A stretch of 64,000 bases of DNA from Mangifera indica (Eukaryota; Streptophyta; Magnoliopsida; Sapindales; Anacardiaceae), in assembly GCF_011075055.1 (NCBI RefSeq), contig NC_058153.1, forward strand, positions 1,798,001 to 1,862,000, written 5' to 3'. The position numbers and the translations under genes are program-made. The notes below the pieces were generated by a model, which was not told the DNA's origin, did no database searches, and was given only the letters and a program-made list of their open reading frames with translations. The first letter of the stretch is position 1. Every line of letters begins with the position of its first letter. Below, one piece after another: positions 23,677 through 35,370 of this stretch.

Positions 23677-26226
23677 ATGGAGGAAGGAGAGAACATATTA
23701 GGAGCCATTTATGAAGACGATAAGTTAGAAGATTTTGAAGATGTTGAGATGCTTGATGTAGAAGAGGGAGAGCTTTTGGAGCATGTTTCAAGCAAACAAA
23801 ACAATTTGGAGAAAAGCCATGGTGGTAATGCCAATGTTGGAAACCCGGAATCACAAAGTAAAAACCGGAGGCGAAGGGCAATTAAGAAGAAGAATAAGAA
23901 AAAGAAAAGTGGTCTGGGCCCAAAATTCACTGACATAAACAGGTTATGTTTTTAGTGCCCATTTGCGCACACATTTCAATTTGAAAGGTTTAGTGGTGTA
24001 GGAGTCCGTAGTGGTTCAAATATTGAATAATTTATGCTCACAGGTTTGTTTCAGATACGTGTAAGCATCTGAAGGAGAGGAAATCATACATGGTATACAC
24101 TGCTGTAGGTTGCCTAGGGGTTTCTGCACTCGGTGATTTCATTAAAGAGGTATTTCTCATCCCTTTAATTGTATGTAGTGTTGGATTCACAAATATATGA
24201 TATGCATGCAGTTGAAGGTTTCTGGTCTGATTGTAAAGTTTCCAATTGTGGAATGTACCTATGTGGCTTGTTTTTCTAGAAGTATGTATGTGTTTGTTTA
24301 GGCGGGAATCATGTTGTGCTGAAAATTTTCTTCAGACTTCATCTATCATGGACACAGTAGCTTTTCTGTTAGATACCACATTGAACACCTCTCCTTTTCA
24401 TGCTACTGTATAATTTATCATCAGTTCTGGATACTTCTGAGGGTGACTTCAGCTTATTTCCTGATAACTATGCCTTGTTGACCTTATGCTGGTATCTATT
24501 GTATGGTCAGACCGGGCCCTGCCCCTTCCACCACACCCCACAATAACAGCCCGTTCCTGAGCCTGTAAAACCTGTTTAAATTACTTAACCCCTTCCATAC
24601 AATTTTAAACATTAAAATTGTTAGTTTAGTGGTTTTTCAGACTCTGTTTCCCCTAAATCTTCAAATCTGGCACTGACCCTGTTTACCAATGAAACATTTG
24701 GATTGAATGCAAAAGTAATGAAAGGTGAGAACTGGGTTGCTGTTGGATTTCAACCACTCTAGAACTGACAACGCATATCCACTCATTTAAAGCCATACTA
24801 CCATTCTTGATATCTGATTCTCTATATTTTTTTCAATACACTTGCAGATTTTTTTCTGGCAGAAGCCATTTTGCTGCTTCAAATTATGTGCTCTGAGCTG
24901 AGATATACCCTGGCTGAACCAATTCATCATAACTTTTTGTGTAGGTTGATATAATTGTTTTCTTCTAGTATTTTCACTCATCACTCTTGTAAAAATACTT
25001 ACGACTGCATGGTTTTCTTAAAGTCAAATATAGAAACAGATATTATCCCCATTTTGATCCTTGGGAAGGTGCTGTCCAATTTTTTGATAGAAAAAACTGG
25101 CTGAATCTTCCATATAGATGAATGCTGATTATTTGTCATGCCTATGCTAGACAAAAGTGAGTGTTAAGATTGTTGTCATTCTTCTTGTTCATGTTTGTGT
25201 ACTCTTTTAGTTGTTTGTCAAATTAAATTATTTATTAGTATTGCATGAATACCTTTTTGGTTTATGGGTCATTGCTACACCATGTTTGATTTGCAAATCA
25301 GTATTTTTTTATATAGTTATTTTAATTATATATAAGAAAATTTTTTCCATCATGCATATTACGCTATTCTGCTGCATAAGACATATAAACTTTCCGTTTG
25401 ATAAGCTTTGATGTGATCTCTATTAGAAAAATTTTGGCCGAAAATTTTGGATTGAGCTGTGCAACTATATCCACAAATTCTCTGAAGTAATTTCTTACAG
25501 TAATACATATGGAATTTATGGTTTACATATCTGAGCTATTAATTTCTTCTAGTCATGATCATTCATATTTTCTTATTCTCATGCTACCCTTTGATTTTAT
25601 TTATTGAAGATATCATTCATTAGATTTTGCATTTTGTCTTTGCTGCCTCTGTTTGGTGAAATGCCATATTTCTGCAGGGATCTCTATGATGAAATATTTA
25701 ATTTTCAGGTGGATGCAATCCAGGCATGTGGTGGTCAGATGACTGCTAATGGCACACGTGCCAGGACAGGCGGTGGCATATTATGGAGCATCATTAAAGC
25801 ACGAGCACCAAGTGCCTACAAAGAGATAATGAAGAAAACAAAGGAATTTGAGGTGATATGAATATTATTTGATGAATATTGAATGCCTTTTAGTTAGGAG
25901 TTTATGGAAGTTTTTCACCGTTTTTGTTTTTTTAACATTTGTATCAGATTTTTTTAATTTTAAATTTCTTATCACAGAAGCAATTCAGGCAACAAAACAG
26001 GCAAGCAGTAGAGCAAACCAAAGAAGATTCCCCCCAAAGAGCAGATTTTGCTCCTACCAATGGAATCTCTCCTAGTAATTCAGATGGTTCCATGATTGCG
26101 CCTCAACATTGGTATGAACAGTCAAGTGTTGAAGGTAATCGCAAATCAGTTCATCAAAGGATCAGGGTACCTGTATCTTATGATGATGATCTGCTTGGAG
26201 AGGATCCGAGGACTGAGTCACTGTGA
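23677..26226 (+). CDS. PHAX: PHAX-domain RNA export adaptor
   Basis: Four coding exons, 23677-23942, 24044-24149, 25709-25852 and 25978-26226, give 254 residues. The N-terminus is acidic (IYEDDKLEDFEDVEMLDVEE), followed by a basic NLS-like run (RRRRAIKKKNKKKKS, about 70-84). The PHAX RNA-binding domain (about 92-160) includes CKHLKERKSYMVYTAVGCLG, GDFIKEV, ACGGQMTANGTRARTGGGIL and WSIIKARAP. In animals PHAX links capped U snRNA to the export receptor CRM1. Plant homologues keep the RNA-binding domain but are shorter, and their exact cargo is inferred. The start was chosen because it lies just before the conserved acidic region. Upstream in-frame ATGs exist at 23119 and 23170 via a spliced leader exon, and at 23638 if the leader intron is retained. 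The gene converges on the BABAM1 homologue 900 bases downstream. Confidence 0.92.
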
Positions 26227-27126
26227 TCCCTAGAAATAATTGTCTCCGATTTTTTTTTTTTAATTGCATGGAGATACAGTTGTGGATACACCTTTATTGA
26301 GTCGTGAGACAGAATATCTCGAATTCCCTTTTCTTAGAAGAGGGTATTCAGAGTTGAAAATAGCTAATTCTTTGCTATTGAGGCTTCTGTTATGCAATTC
26401 TTGAATATATGATTCTTATTCTTATTATAGTAATATATGGAGAGCCTTTGGTTGATTTCTATCTTGTCACGTGAGCTCCATACATGGCTTTCATGCAGTC
26501 TGAGTTTAGCAGGTGAAGGAAGTTCAGCTAAATTGAAATAGAAAGCGAAACTTTCATTCATACTTTGTGTGCAAGTTTTTCTGGTTCTAATGGTATGTAT
26601 GAGTTTGGCTAGTGAGTGCCAAAATGACTGAATAAATTCCAGTTCGGAATCTATTCTCACAAGTTTCGATTCCTAAATCTTAAGAACTGATATTATCTGA
26701 TTTCAGTTCCAGTTCCTGTTTTAGAGTAGGGTATTCAACCGCTCACCCCGTTTCTGTAATAATTCAATGAAGCTCAGTAATTGCTAATATGAAGCTCGCA
26801 TTTTAGAGGAGTCCTGTATGGTCCATAAAAAATCCAACCTGACAATGCAAAGTCTGGATCCAACTGTATGCTTATCATTCATTGCTTATGTCTTTCACCA
26901 CATAAAATTTGTGTAGAAAATCTGATACTGAATGCAATATTTCATCTTTAACAAACCATTAAAAATTCCCAAGAATTCACAATTTGTACAATGGAATCGG
27001 AGAAGCCAATCAGAGTATACATTCTAATTCAACGGGATACTTTCAACAGAATCTAAAACCATACAAGTGAAAATCAGCTGCTCAGAAGCAAAATGAACTA
27101 GTAAAATAATTTGATTGTTGACAATC
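26227..27126. other. 3' UTRs of convergent PHAX and BABAM1 genes
   Basis: No coding frame is supported. The two genes end tail to tail here, and their 3' UTRs may approach or overlap. The exact poly(A) sites were not determined. Confidence 0.5.
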
Positions 27127-28818
27127 TCACTGGCTGGATACAGGAACACCATCTTCACCATTTGCTGTCTCAGTTGCCGGCGACTTCTTTGTAAGAGACT
27201 TGGGAATGTCAAGATCATCCTGTGAACAACGCTGCTGAGGGTGTGATAACAGCACACACATTTGACGGAACAGTATACGTGCAGATCCCTGTCCACTTTC
27301 AAAGACAAAACCTTCGTATTCCGAAACGTGTTCAAGGGCTTCAACAAGAGCATCATAGACCTCCTGTGGGCAGTTGTCAGGTCCAGGCTTGTCATGGAGG
27401 TACATAACGTCCATAGTGAAGGATTTCTGGTTTACAGGCCATTGATGCTGTGGCCTTACAGATGATCTGCAGTATAAAAGAAGCTACATGCAACAGAACA
27501 TAAGAACCCAATTCAAGCATTTGAAGAATGCTATACAGGTCAATATAATCGCTACCCCATATAAGATCTTAAATTCAGAAATAAAACGGGAATCCATGTA
27601 TCATTAAGGTTTAAAATAAAGATGCCTCGAAGAAAATATTAAAATAAACAAAAACCTTTCAAATACTTCCTAAACTTCCAGCAGGTGCCATAATATTAAG
27701 ATACCATATGATTTATGAGTGAACATGCATTAAGATTTTTCTAAATTGAATACTAAGTCTGCACGTGACTTAGGTATATGGCTATAAAATTTTGCACTTT
27801 TTAGGAACAAAATACATGAGCAAATATATACGAAGTGTGAAAAAACTAGATCTTACCACCCTGAGAATCCGGTTTTGTGCACGAGATTTCTTTGCTTCGT
27901 GAGCAGCTAACTTGAAGAGATGGGTGAGATCTGCCTGACCACAAGAAGAAGTGGCTGAGAGGCCCCGAACTGCAGCCATAGCTGACTCTACATCGCTGCT
28001 GAACTCTTTTCGAAGCTACAACATACCAAATAATAAACATGGATAATTTCCAAAATTAATATAAAGTTTCAAAACTTTTGTTTCACATTACATCACAATC
28101 TTCAGCAGCATTTCCCACTTTATGTAACATATACATGTGATTTTATTGTTTAGAATTACGTGCTTCAATCTTCCTTGGTTGGAAGAAGTTCCCTGGTGAA
28201 ACCTAAAATAAATCAGAAAGAATAAAAAAAACTCATTGCTGAAGACAATCTATAAATTACAAGGAATGAACATGAAAACTTTTCATTTAATCAGTCATCA
28301 ACTACCTCAAGCCTTTAAGCATTTTTATACCCATGAAAGGCATAAATTAGGACAACTGCAAGCAAGAAAATTTAATAGAAATAGAACATACACAACCTGA
28401 AGAACCTTCAAATTAGCAAATGGGCGAGCTGTCACTTCTCAGGCAAGAAATAAGTATCAAGTCGTTTACATAATGGACAATTACGAGGAAATGAAAGGAA
28501 ATTAAGAAAAAAAAAACTGTAGAATTGCGATTGATTAATAATTACCCAAGAAGCAGTTTTGCCGAGAGTAGCAAAAGCAAAGCGGTGATCGGGGTTGATT
28601 GAGAGCTTGGCGTTAACAAACAGGAGGATAGCTTGCTTGATAGAGTCCAATCTAGTGAATGGTCTGCCATTGATTCCTGTTGATTTCATTTCCACCAGCG
28701 ATTCACTGTCCACGTCTACGCAAAATATTATGTCTTCGTTGTTTAGGCGCCTTGGCGGCACCGTGAATCGCCCTGCCGCTGAACTCGGTCCTTCTACTCC
28801 CTCCATCTCCCTTGACAT
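27127..28818 (-). CDS. BABAM1: BRISC/BRCA1-A complex member 1 homologue (MERIT40/NBA1)
   Basis: Three exons, 28818-28546, 28015-27857 and 27483-27127, all join in phase 0 and give 262 residues. After a short Pro/Ser-rich start, the VWA-like fold begins with EDIIFCVDVDSES (about 28-40). It continues through FTRLDSIKQAILLFVNAKLSIN and FAFATLGKTASW, then LFKLAAHEAKKSRAQNRILRV and LLLYCRSSVRPQHQWP. The third exon ends with a Ser/Thr-rich tail. In animals this protein is the scaffold of the BRISC and BRCA1-A K63 deubiquitinase complexes in DNA-damage and immune signalling. Plants have the core components, and the function here is inferred from homology. ATG codons at 28818 and 28806 are both possible starts. 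The first is used. The third exon begins with CTTCTTTTATACTGC right after a TGTAG acceptor. Confidence 0.93.
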
Positions 28819-29923
28819 TGTTGGTCGTTTTCTCAGCTTGTTATCTCGGAGACCCCGATATCAACCAGATCACTGAAACGCAGCGTTTTTCTCTCTAATG
28901 AAAGCGGTCAATATTTACCCCCAACATCAACTTAATTAATGAGAAGTGCCATGGTTTTACAAAATAATGGAAACAGAGATATGGATATTTAGAAAATCAC
29001 ACCCCCTTGTTTATCAAGTTTGTTCTTTTATCACTCAAACTAACTGATACATTTGGAGTAAGAATTTTGGCCCTATCAGTCTTCATCTCTGAATAGGCGC
29101 CCTCTTTAAATTTGTTCCATTCTAAGTTATCTGACATAATATCCACGTGGCATTTCTTCCTTCTATGAGAATGGAGGGAGATTGCTCACGGGCGCCACCC
29201 CACTGCAATCTTCTCTTAAGGATCTAGGGTTTTAGTCCCTTTTCAATACAAAATTTGAACTCAGTCTCAGAATTACACAGACGAAAGCTCAACTGAATTC
29301 GAGGCGCTTTCTAGCTTGTTGTTTGAAGTAAAGTATTCTCTAATCTTTTTTCAGTATAGTCTTTTATCATCGAAGCTTCAATTCTTTCATTTCGTTTTTG
29401 TTTATTGTAACTGTTTATGGTTTTGAATCTCATTTGTGATAGAGCCATATGCATCATGAACAAATTTGTTGATATAATGTTAAAAACTTCAATTGCACAC
29501 CGAGTCATCTAACTCCGCTTAAATTTAACACACATTAGAAGTTCAAAACGCCGCTTGCTTCCCCCGTTGCAAGCCTACGTAACCAAAGGACGCCATAATC
29601 TGTCCAAACCACCGCGCTAAAAGCCGTCCACCATCCTGAAGTCACCACGTAGCGCCACGCTGGCAATTATTAATCAATTGCCTTTTAGTGTTTTATTGTT
29701 ATCTACAAACTGTCAATTATTTTTATTAATCAAATTACATTAAAGAAAGCTAATCATTGTGAGCATTCCGTTATGCTTTATTTGGGGAACTGAAAATAGC
29801 TATTAATTAAATTTGCCAGTTAGGGCATACCCCGGCTCAATATTGAATTCAGTTTTGCTATTGGGTCGTCAGTTATTTTATTGGAATGTGTGGGATATTT
29901 GGGCAGCATCAGTAAAAACCAAG
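28819..29923. other. Divergent promoter region, BABAM1 and SHMT relic
   Basis: The stretch separates two diverging transcription units. On the plus side, about 29170-29325 looks like a leader exon (telo-box at 29224, then a GAA|GTAAAG donor) that probably belonged to the SHMT gene. The segment 29520-29650 is locally more GC-rich. No other coding frame is supported. Confidence 0.5.
29224..29232 (+). promoter_or_regulatory. Telo-box upstream of the SHMT relic
   Basis: CTAGGGTTT lies about 700 bases upstream of the lost SHMT start, inside a probable spliced leader. It suggests the promoter is still recognisable although the coding region is broken. Confidence 0.45.
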
Positions 29924-32852
29924 AGGCTGGCGTCTAGTAGTGCTGCTGTGAATGGTTCTTTGCAACAGCTCATTTGGGCCAAGAGTTTGCCATTTCCTTC
30001 AAAAAGGCCTAGTATGAGCGGATTCACAAATCAGATTAAATTGAATTCCATGAAGCCATGCAGATCCTCCTACATTGAAGGAAGTTTGGTTACTGGGAGG
30101 GCACCATCTTCTGTATCTGTTCCTGTGCCTCAAATTGGAGGTAATTGCAGTTTTGCTCTTGTTTAGAAATTATATTTAATATCTGGCTGTTTATTGAATT
30201 ATGAAGTCCGATGTCAGGTAATGGAAGTAGCTTTGTTGACTATGAACTCAGTGAAGCAGATCCTGAGGTGCGTGAAATCATCAATAAAGAGAAAGAGAGG
30301 CAGTTCAAGAGCCTCGAGCTTATTGCTTCAGAGAATTTTACATCCCAGGCTGTGATGAAAGCAGTTGGTTCATGCCTTAGGAAAAAATACTCGAAGGATT
30401 GCCCGGTAAAAGGTAAACCATTTTCCATTTGAGGGAAACTTGTAAGCAAGTTCATTTGTTTTGTTTTTATTTTTGTAACTTAAAAGAACAAAAAGCCTTT
30501 TGGGTACTGCAGATATTATGGTGGTAATGAGCACATAGATGAGCTTGAAACCCTTTGTCAGAAGAGGGCTTTGGAAGCATTTCACTTGGATGAAAAGAAG
30601 TGGGGTGTTAATGTTCAACCATTGTCAGGTTCTCCAGCGAATTTTGAGGTTTACACTGCAATTCTGAATCCACATGATCAAATAATGGTTAGCTGTTCTA
30701 TGTGCATTTTCCCCCTGAATTTCTAGTTATAATTGTTGGTCTACTGGAAATGATAAATTGATAATTTATTGTTGTAACTTATATAGAGTTTGGATTTACC
30801 TCATGGTGGACATTTGTCTCATGGGTTCAGGACTCCTAAAAGGAGGGTTTCTGACACCTCAATTTATTTTGAATCCATGCCATATCGACCTGATGAGTCT
30901 GCAGGTGATGCTGGTTCATCCTCAAAGTTGCCTAGGATATGAAGATTGACAATTTGGCTCAGCGGTTGATTCATTTTTTGAATTGCAAACAGGACTTGTT
31001 GATTATGACATGCTTGAGAAAACAGCTATTCTCTTTCGACCAAAACTCATTATTGCTGGTGCTAGTGCATATCCTCGAGATTTTGATTACCCTCACATGA
31101 GGAAGGTAAGGATTTGTTGCCAGTTTTTTGTTTTGGTTAAATAGTGACACAATAAGTTTCTGTTTTTTGTTTGTATATTCCTTTATGGCTAACCACTTGG
31201 CATTCATATGCATTGGAAGATTGCTGATGCGGTCGGAGCTTTTCTTATGATGGATATGGCTCATATAAGTGGGCTTGTCGCTGCTTCTGTCGTTGCCAAC
31301 CACTTCGAGTATTGTGATATTGTGACAACAACAACATACAAGGTTTGGGTTGAACATTTGAAATTGTTTTGTTGTGCCACATATTTCTGAATTTATTTTT
31401 CTTTACGATGTTTCAGAAATTCTCTCTCTTTTTTTTTTTTCACTATACACAACATGATAAATTTCTATACTTCTGTCCAGTCTCTGAGAGGTCCAAGAGG
31501 TGGTATGATTTTTTTTCAGAAAGGATCCAATCCTTGGAGTTGATCTAGAGTCTGCCATCAATAGTACTGTCTTTCCTGGTTTACAGGTTGGTTGGACTTG
31601 TTTGCTTTCTTACTATGTGTCTGAATGGGAGTTTGTTTTTAGTCTCCATATTAATTTTCATTTATCTTCTTTTGTTATAATACTCTCTGTTTGCCATAAT
31701 GAACACTTGCATGTACAGGGTGGTCCTCATAACCACACAGTTGGGGGTCTTGCAGTTTGCTTGAAGCATGCACAGTCTCCACAGTTCAAAGCTTACCAGG
31801 ACAAGGTTATCAGACTTTCATGATTAAGATATTTTCCATGGAGCATCCTAACTCAGCGGACTGAATTTAGTTTTTGTGTCATGTAGGTGGTCTCTAATTG
31901 CAGAGCTCTTGCAAGCCGTTTGATTGAATTAGGCTACAAGCTCATTTCAGGCGGAAGTGACAATCACCTGGTTCTTGTAGATCTGAGGCCGTTGGTGGGT
32001 TTTTGGGGTTCAAGATTTTTGAGTTTTTGTAATCAATGCAAGTTTCTCACTGCTTATTCCATCGATAACAGTTAGGTTCCTGAAATGTTTTCATTCTTTT
32101 CTCAAGGTGATGATATTAGTCTTAATAGGAAACTATATTAGAAAATGATGTGTTACTGTACCATATAATGCAACATGCCATAAACCGTAATTTTGTTTGC
32201 AATTTTAAATTTTTTATTTAAGTGGTGTTTTTAATGTTAGAAAATATCACAGACTGAATTCTTCAGTCTTGTGAAATTGCAATTTCTTAGGTTTATTCAC
32301 TTAACCATGTGTGATGTGAGTGAACATATTTGCAAACGGTATTTATACCATTGAATTATCGGGATGTAAAAAAGTATTTGGTTTGTTGTTGACAGGGCAT
32401 TGATGGGGCTTGGGTTGAGAAAATTCTTGACATGGCCTCGATCACCCTCAACAAAAATTCAGTGCCAGGTATGCCTTGCATTGTTGGTCCTAACCATTAA
32501 TCTTTTAAAAAGTCGTGCGTATTTTTCCTTCGTTTTTGCTATCATGGTACTCACTCGAGCTATTGTCAAATTGTGAAGGTGATAAGAGTGCCTTAGTCGC
32601 CGGTGGCATTCACATAGGTTCGCCTGCAATGACTACCAGGGGATTTTAAGAGAAACAATTCGTTGCAGTTGCTGACTTTATTCACGAGGGTATAAAAATA
32701 ACACTTGAAGCAAAACAATTGGTTAAAGGATCAAAGCGCCAAGATTTCATGAAATTCATAGCATCTGGGGATTTCTCCTTGATGAATAGGTGTCAGATCT
32801 TCGTGGAAAAGTCAAGGCTCTTACTACCCAGTTTCCAATTTCTGGAGTATAA
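29924..32852 (+). pseudogene. Serine hydroxymethyltransferase, plastid-type, broken
   Basis: Eleven former exons are recognisable with introns and splice sites intact: 29924-30140, 30218-30412, 30513-30687, 30787-30904, 30993-31105, 31220-31342, 31481-31586, 31719-31805, 31887-31994, 32396-32468 and 32579-32852. They match SHMT from a plastid-type transit peptide (GSLQQ..., SSVSVP) through [14 protein letters not shown], the PLP-lysine region (TTTTYK|SLRGPRGG, with the usual His replaced by Tyr) and GGPHNHT to the FPISGV end. Lesions: the expected start codon reads AGG (29924), one base is missing near 30392, one G is extra near 31523, an in-frame TAA sits at 32647-32649, and one base is missing near 32788. 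Retained introns show that it arose by DNA-level duplication or decay in place, not retroposition. The family converts serine and tetrahydrofolate to glycine and methylene-tetrahydrofolate. Confidence 0.9.
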
Positions 32853-34500
32853 AAGGTAGTTACAATCTTTTGATATTTTCTCATGGGGATGAAGGCTTGT
32901 GTAGTGTTGGAGAAATATTGTTATAAAAGCCAAATGTTTGATAATTTGGCCTTTTTGGTGTTTACTAATAAAATATCCCTTCGCAGCTGCCTGCCAAATG
33001 CTAAAATTTGTAGAATAGAACTAGTCAATTTGAGTGCATGTTTAAGAGGATTTCAAATCATTTTAAACTGAAATTAGGGGATATAAACAATTCAAAATCA
33101 CTTGTACATGCAGTTTTATATGAGGGAGAGGAATCTTTGTTGTCAACTCATTTCGATACATAGAGCCTGTGACCCAGCCTATTCCCCATTTTGTGTAGGC
33201 TAGACCCAAATCGAGTTGGTTTGATTTGATTCAATTCGATTTGATTCAAATTTGTTTACTTTGAATATGAATCGAGTTCGAGTTAAGAGGTTCGATTCGT
33301 TTTAAAACTGAACCAAATTCGAATTATAAAGAATTTGGCTTGGTTTGGCTTGCGAATTTGATAGATGATTTGATTCAGTTTGAACTTAACTTGAGGATCG
33401 ATTTGAATTATATTAAATAATTGTTAAACAACGTCGTTTTGTTAACGAGCCATAAATTCAAACCTTGAATTTAAGTAATAAATTTAAAACCAAACTTGAA
33501 TCGAACTTGAATCACTCTTTATATTGGTTCGATGAATTTGAATCGAATTATTTTTTATTCGAAACAAGGGGTGTTTGGGCTCGACTTAACTTAGTTTGTA
33601 TCTACCCTTGATTTGGTGATACAATTTATAAAATTACAAATTATGTTAGACTCGAAGGTCATGCAAACTATATATTAGGGGTCTTGTGGTATAGTTCATA
33701 GGTTAGTCTAATAAAAAATAATTAAAATTAAAAATATGAAGACTTATAAAATGATTGGTTAGCACACAAAAGTTTATGGGTCAACCTATTAAGGGCTCAC
33801 TAAGAGATAGTCTGAGAGATCTTAGGTTGTGTCATGAATTTTGTCATACTCATAGATTAGTCTGACCTACAAGACCTATCAATTGACGAGCCTAGCCACA
33901 ACACGATCCATAGATATGACTCATCACATTATACCTGATTTGGCATAATTTATTGTCGTGTCTATTGATATATAATATTTATACAATTTTTGACAACCTA
34001 GAAAACAACTAAGACACTTGCTCAAATTGCATTGGTTTGATAATGGTACCACACAAAAATAGATAAGATACATTAAAGTCAGTATATAACGTGCAGACGA
34101 GTTAGAGATGAATTTAAATCGAGTGAATTTAAGTTTGAATTCACAATTAGTTTCATGATGATTATATTCACCTCTCCAACGATATTGTCTACCTCCTCAA
34201 CGATATTGTTCAACATACTATCTATTCCTCAATGACATTGTTCACCCATATATTAAAATTTAAACCGAATTTAAATTGAGATTTCATTTTATTCTTGAGC
34301 GTGAGCCCAAAAATTCTAAAGCGTTTATTGAACAGCAGTGATATATGTAGTTGAAACTGGGCCTTACTAAAAGCCCAATTAAAAGATTTACTCCTGTATC
34401 CCTAAACCCAAAACCTACTGTGCCATCTCACGCTAAGCCCATTCCATTGCCTTCCCCCTCTACATGAAAAGACTGCCTGTCCCCTATTTCCTTTAATGCT
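32853..34500. other. Gene-free gap with dispersed repeat
   Basis: No gene is supported. Most of the gap is AT-rich repeat sequence, including the GAATCGAA-type family (33185-33605). Confidence 0.55.
33185..33605 (+). repeat. Dispersed GAATCGAA-type repeat, copy 1
   Basis: The order of words (GATTCAAATTTGTTTA, GAATCGAGTTCGAGTTAAGA, GATTTGATTCAGTTTGAA, GTTAAACAACGTCGTTTTGT, then AATTTGAATCGAATTATTTT) matches that at 61545-61925. A diverged inverted copy lies at 46690-47175. No coding frame or clear ends were seen. The element type is unknown. Confidence 0.6.
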
Positions 34501-34502
34501 AG

Positions 34503-34511
34503 CTAGGGTTT
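34503..34511 (+). promoter_or_regulatory. Telo-box of the DUF1764 gene
   Basis: CTAGGGTTT lies about 390 bases upstream of the start codon and about 100 bases before a leader-intron donor, so probably close to the transcription start. Confidence 0.55.
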
Positions 34512-34608
34512 ACGTTTAAGCGACGCTCTAGTCTCCGGATTTCTTTGCCTTCATAATTTCTCTGCTTTAGTGATTCAGATTTCACAAATTCATTCTTTCA
34601 TATTCAAG

Positions 34609-34880
34609 GTAACCTTTTTTTTTTTCAATAATTTAAGATATTCTCGGTTAATGCATTTTGTGGAGCTGATTTCTGATATCCTTTAAGTTAGCGCAAAATA
34701 TTCTAAACTCTTTTTTTCTTCATGGACGATCTATTTCTCATTTAATTCGTTTCGTTTCCAAGTTTTGCAATGAGATTGCTTGTTTGCTTGATGCAGACGT
34801 CTTCATATATTTAGTCAACAATCAAATTCTGTTTTAATGAATTTATCTAATAATTTCCAAATTTTTTTATGGGATTGCAG
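34609..34880 (+). other. 5' UTR intron of the DUF1764 gene
   Basis: Donor TTCAAG|GTAACC and acceptor GATTGCAG bound a T-rich 272-base intron that ends 16 bases before the ATG. This is inferred from splice signals. Confidence 0.55.
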
Positions 34881-34896
34881 CTTAAATCTGTGCTCA

Positions 34897-35370
34897 ATGC
34901 CTAAAAAATCTAAGTCTGCCAAGGTACTTGAAAAAACGCAAGAAATTGCCCCTGTGGAAGATGAAAAACCTTCTCCGAAGTCAAAAAAAGTGAGTAACGA
35001 GATTGATGAAAAGCCTTCTTCGAAGTCTAAAAAATTTAGTAACGAGGTTGATGAAAAGTCTTCTTCGAAGTCTAAAAAAGTGAGTAATGAGATTGATAAA
35101 ATTTTTGCTGATAAAAAGAGGAAGAAACCTGAAGGTAAAAAATCCCAGAAGTCAGACAAAGAAGAATCTAGTGAAATAAAATTGGTGAAAAGGAAGAAAG
35201 AAAACAAGAGTAAAGGAGCCGCCAGGGGTGGTTTTGCAGATGCTCCTTCTCGGCCTAGGAGGAAAACTGAAGATGGATTTACTATCTACATGGAAGAGGA
35301 GTTAGGTATCAACAATTCTGATGCTGGAAACACCCCACTTTGTCCATTTGATTGTTCTTGTTGCTTTTAG
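34897..35370 (+). CDS. DUF1764 family protein
   Basis: A single-exon frame of 157 residues. The N-terminal two thirds are Lys/Ser/Glu-rich, with three copies of a 15-residue unit and NLS-like runs (KKRKKPEGKK, KRKKENKSK). The C-terminal third is the conserved DUF1764 domain: RGGFADAPSRPRRKTEDGF, then IYMEEELGINNSDAGNTP and the cysteine-rich end LCPFDCSCCF. The family occurs across eukaryotes. Its molecular role is not established, and the basic tail suggests a nuclear location. The ATG at 34897 starts MPKKSKS, the family's usual start. An in-frame ATG 60 bases upstream falls inside the predicted leader intron and is not used. Confidence 0.9.
   Translation: MPKKSKSAKVLEKTQEIAPVEDEKPSPKSKKVSNEIDEKPSSKSKKFSNEVDEKSSSKSKKVSNEIDKIFADKKRKKPEGKKSQKSDKEESSEIKLVKRKKENKSKGAARGGFADAPSRPRRKTEDGFTIYMEEELGINNSDAGNTPLCPFDCSCCF
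34960..35094 (+). repeat. 45-bp coding tandem repeat, three units
   Basis: Three in-frame units each encode a DEKxSxKSKKxSNEI-type 15-mer (34960, 35005, 35050). Units 2 and 3 are nearly identical, pointing to recent duplication in the disordered part of the DUF1764 protein. Confidence 0.85.

Noticed and set aside
29813..29923. Extended N-terminus of the SHMT frame
   Set aside because: It starts at a TTG and the residues do not match the family; only from 29924 does the transit-peptide similarity begin.
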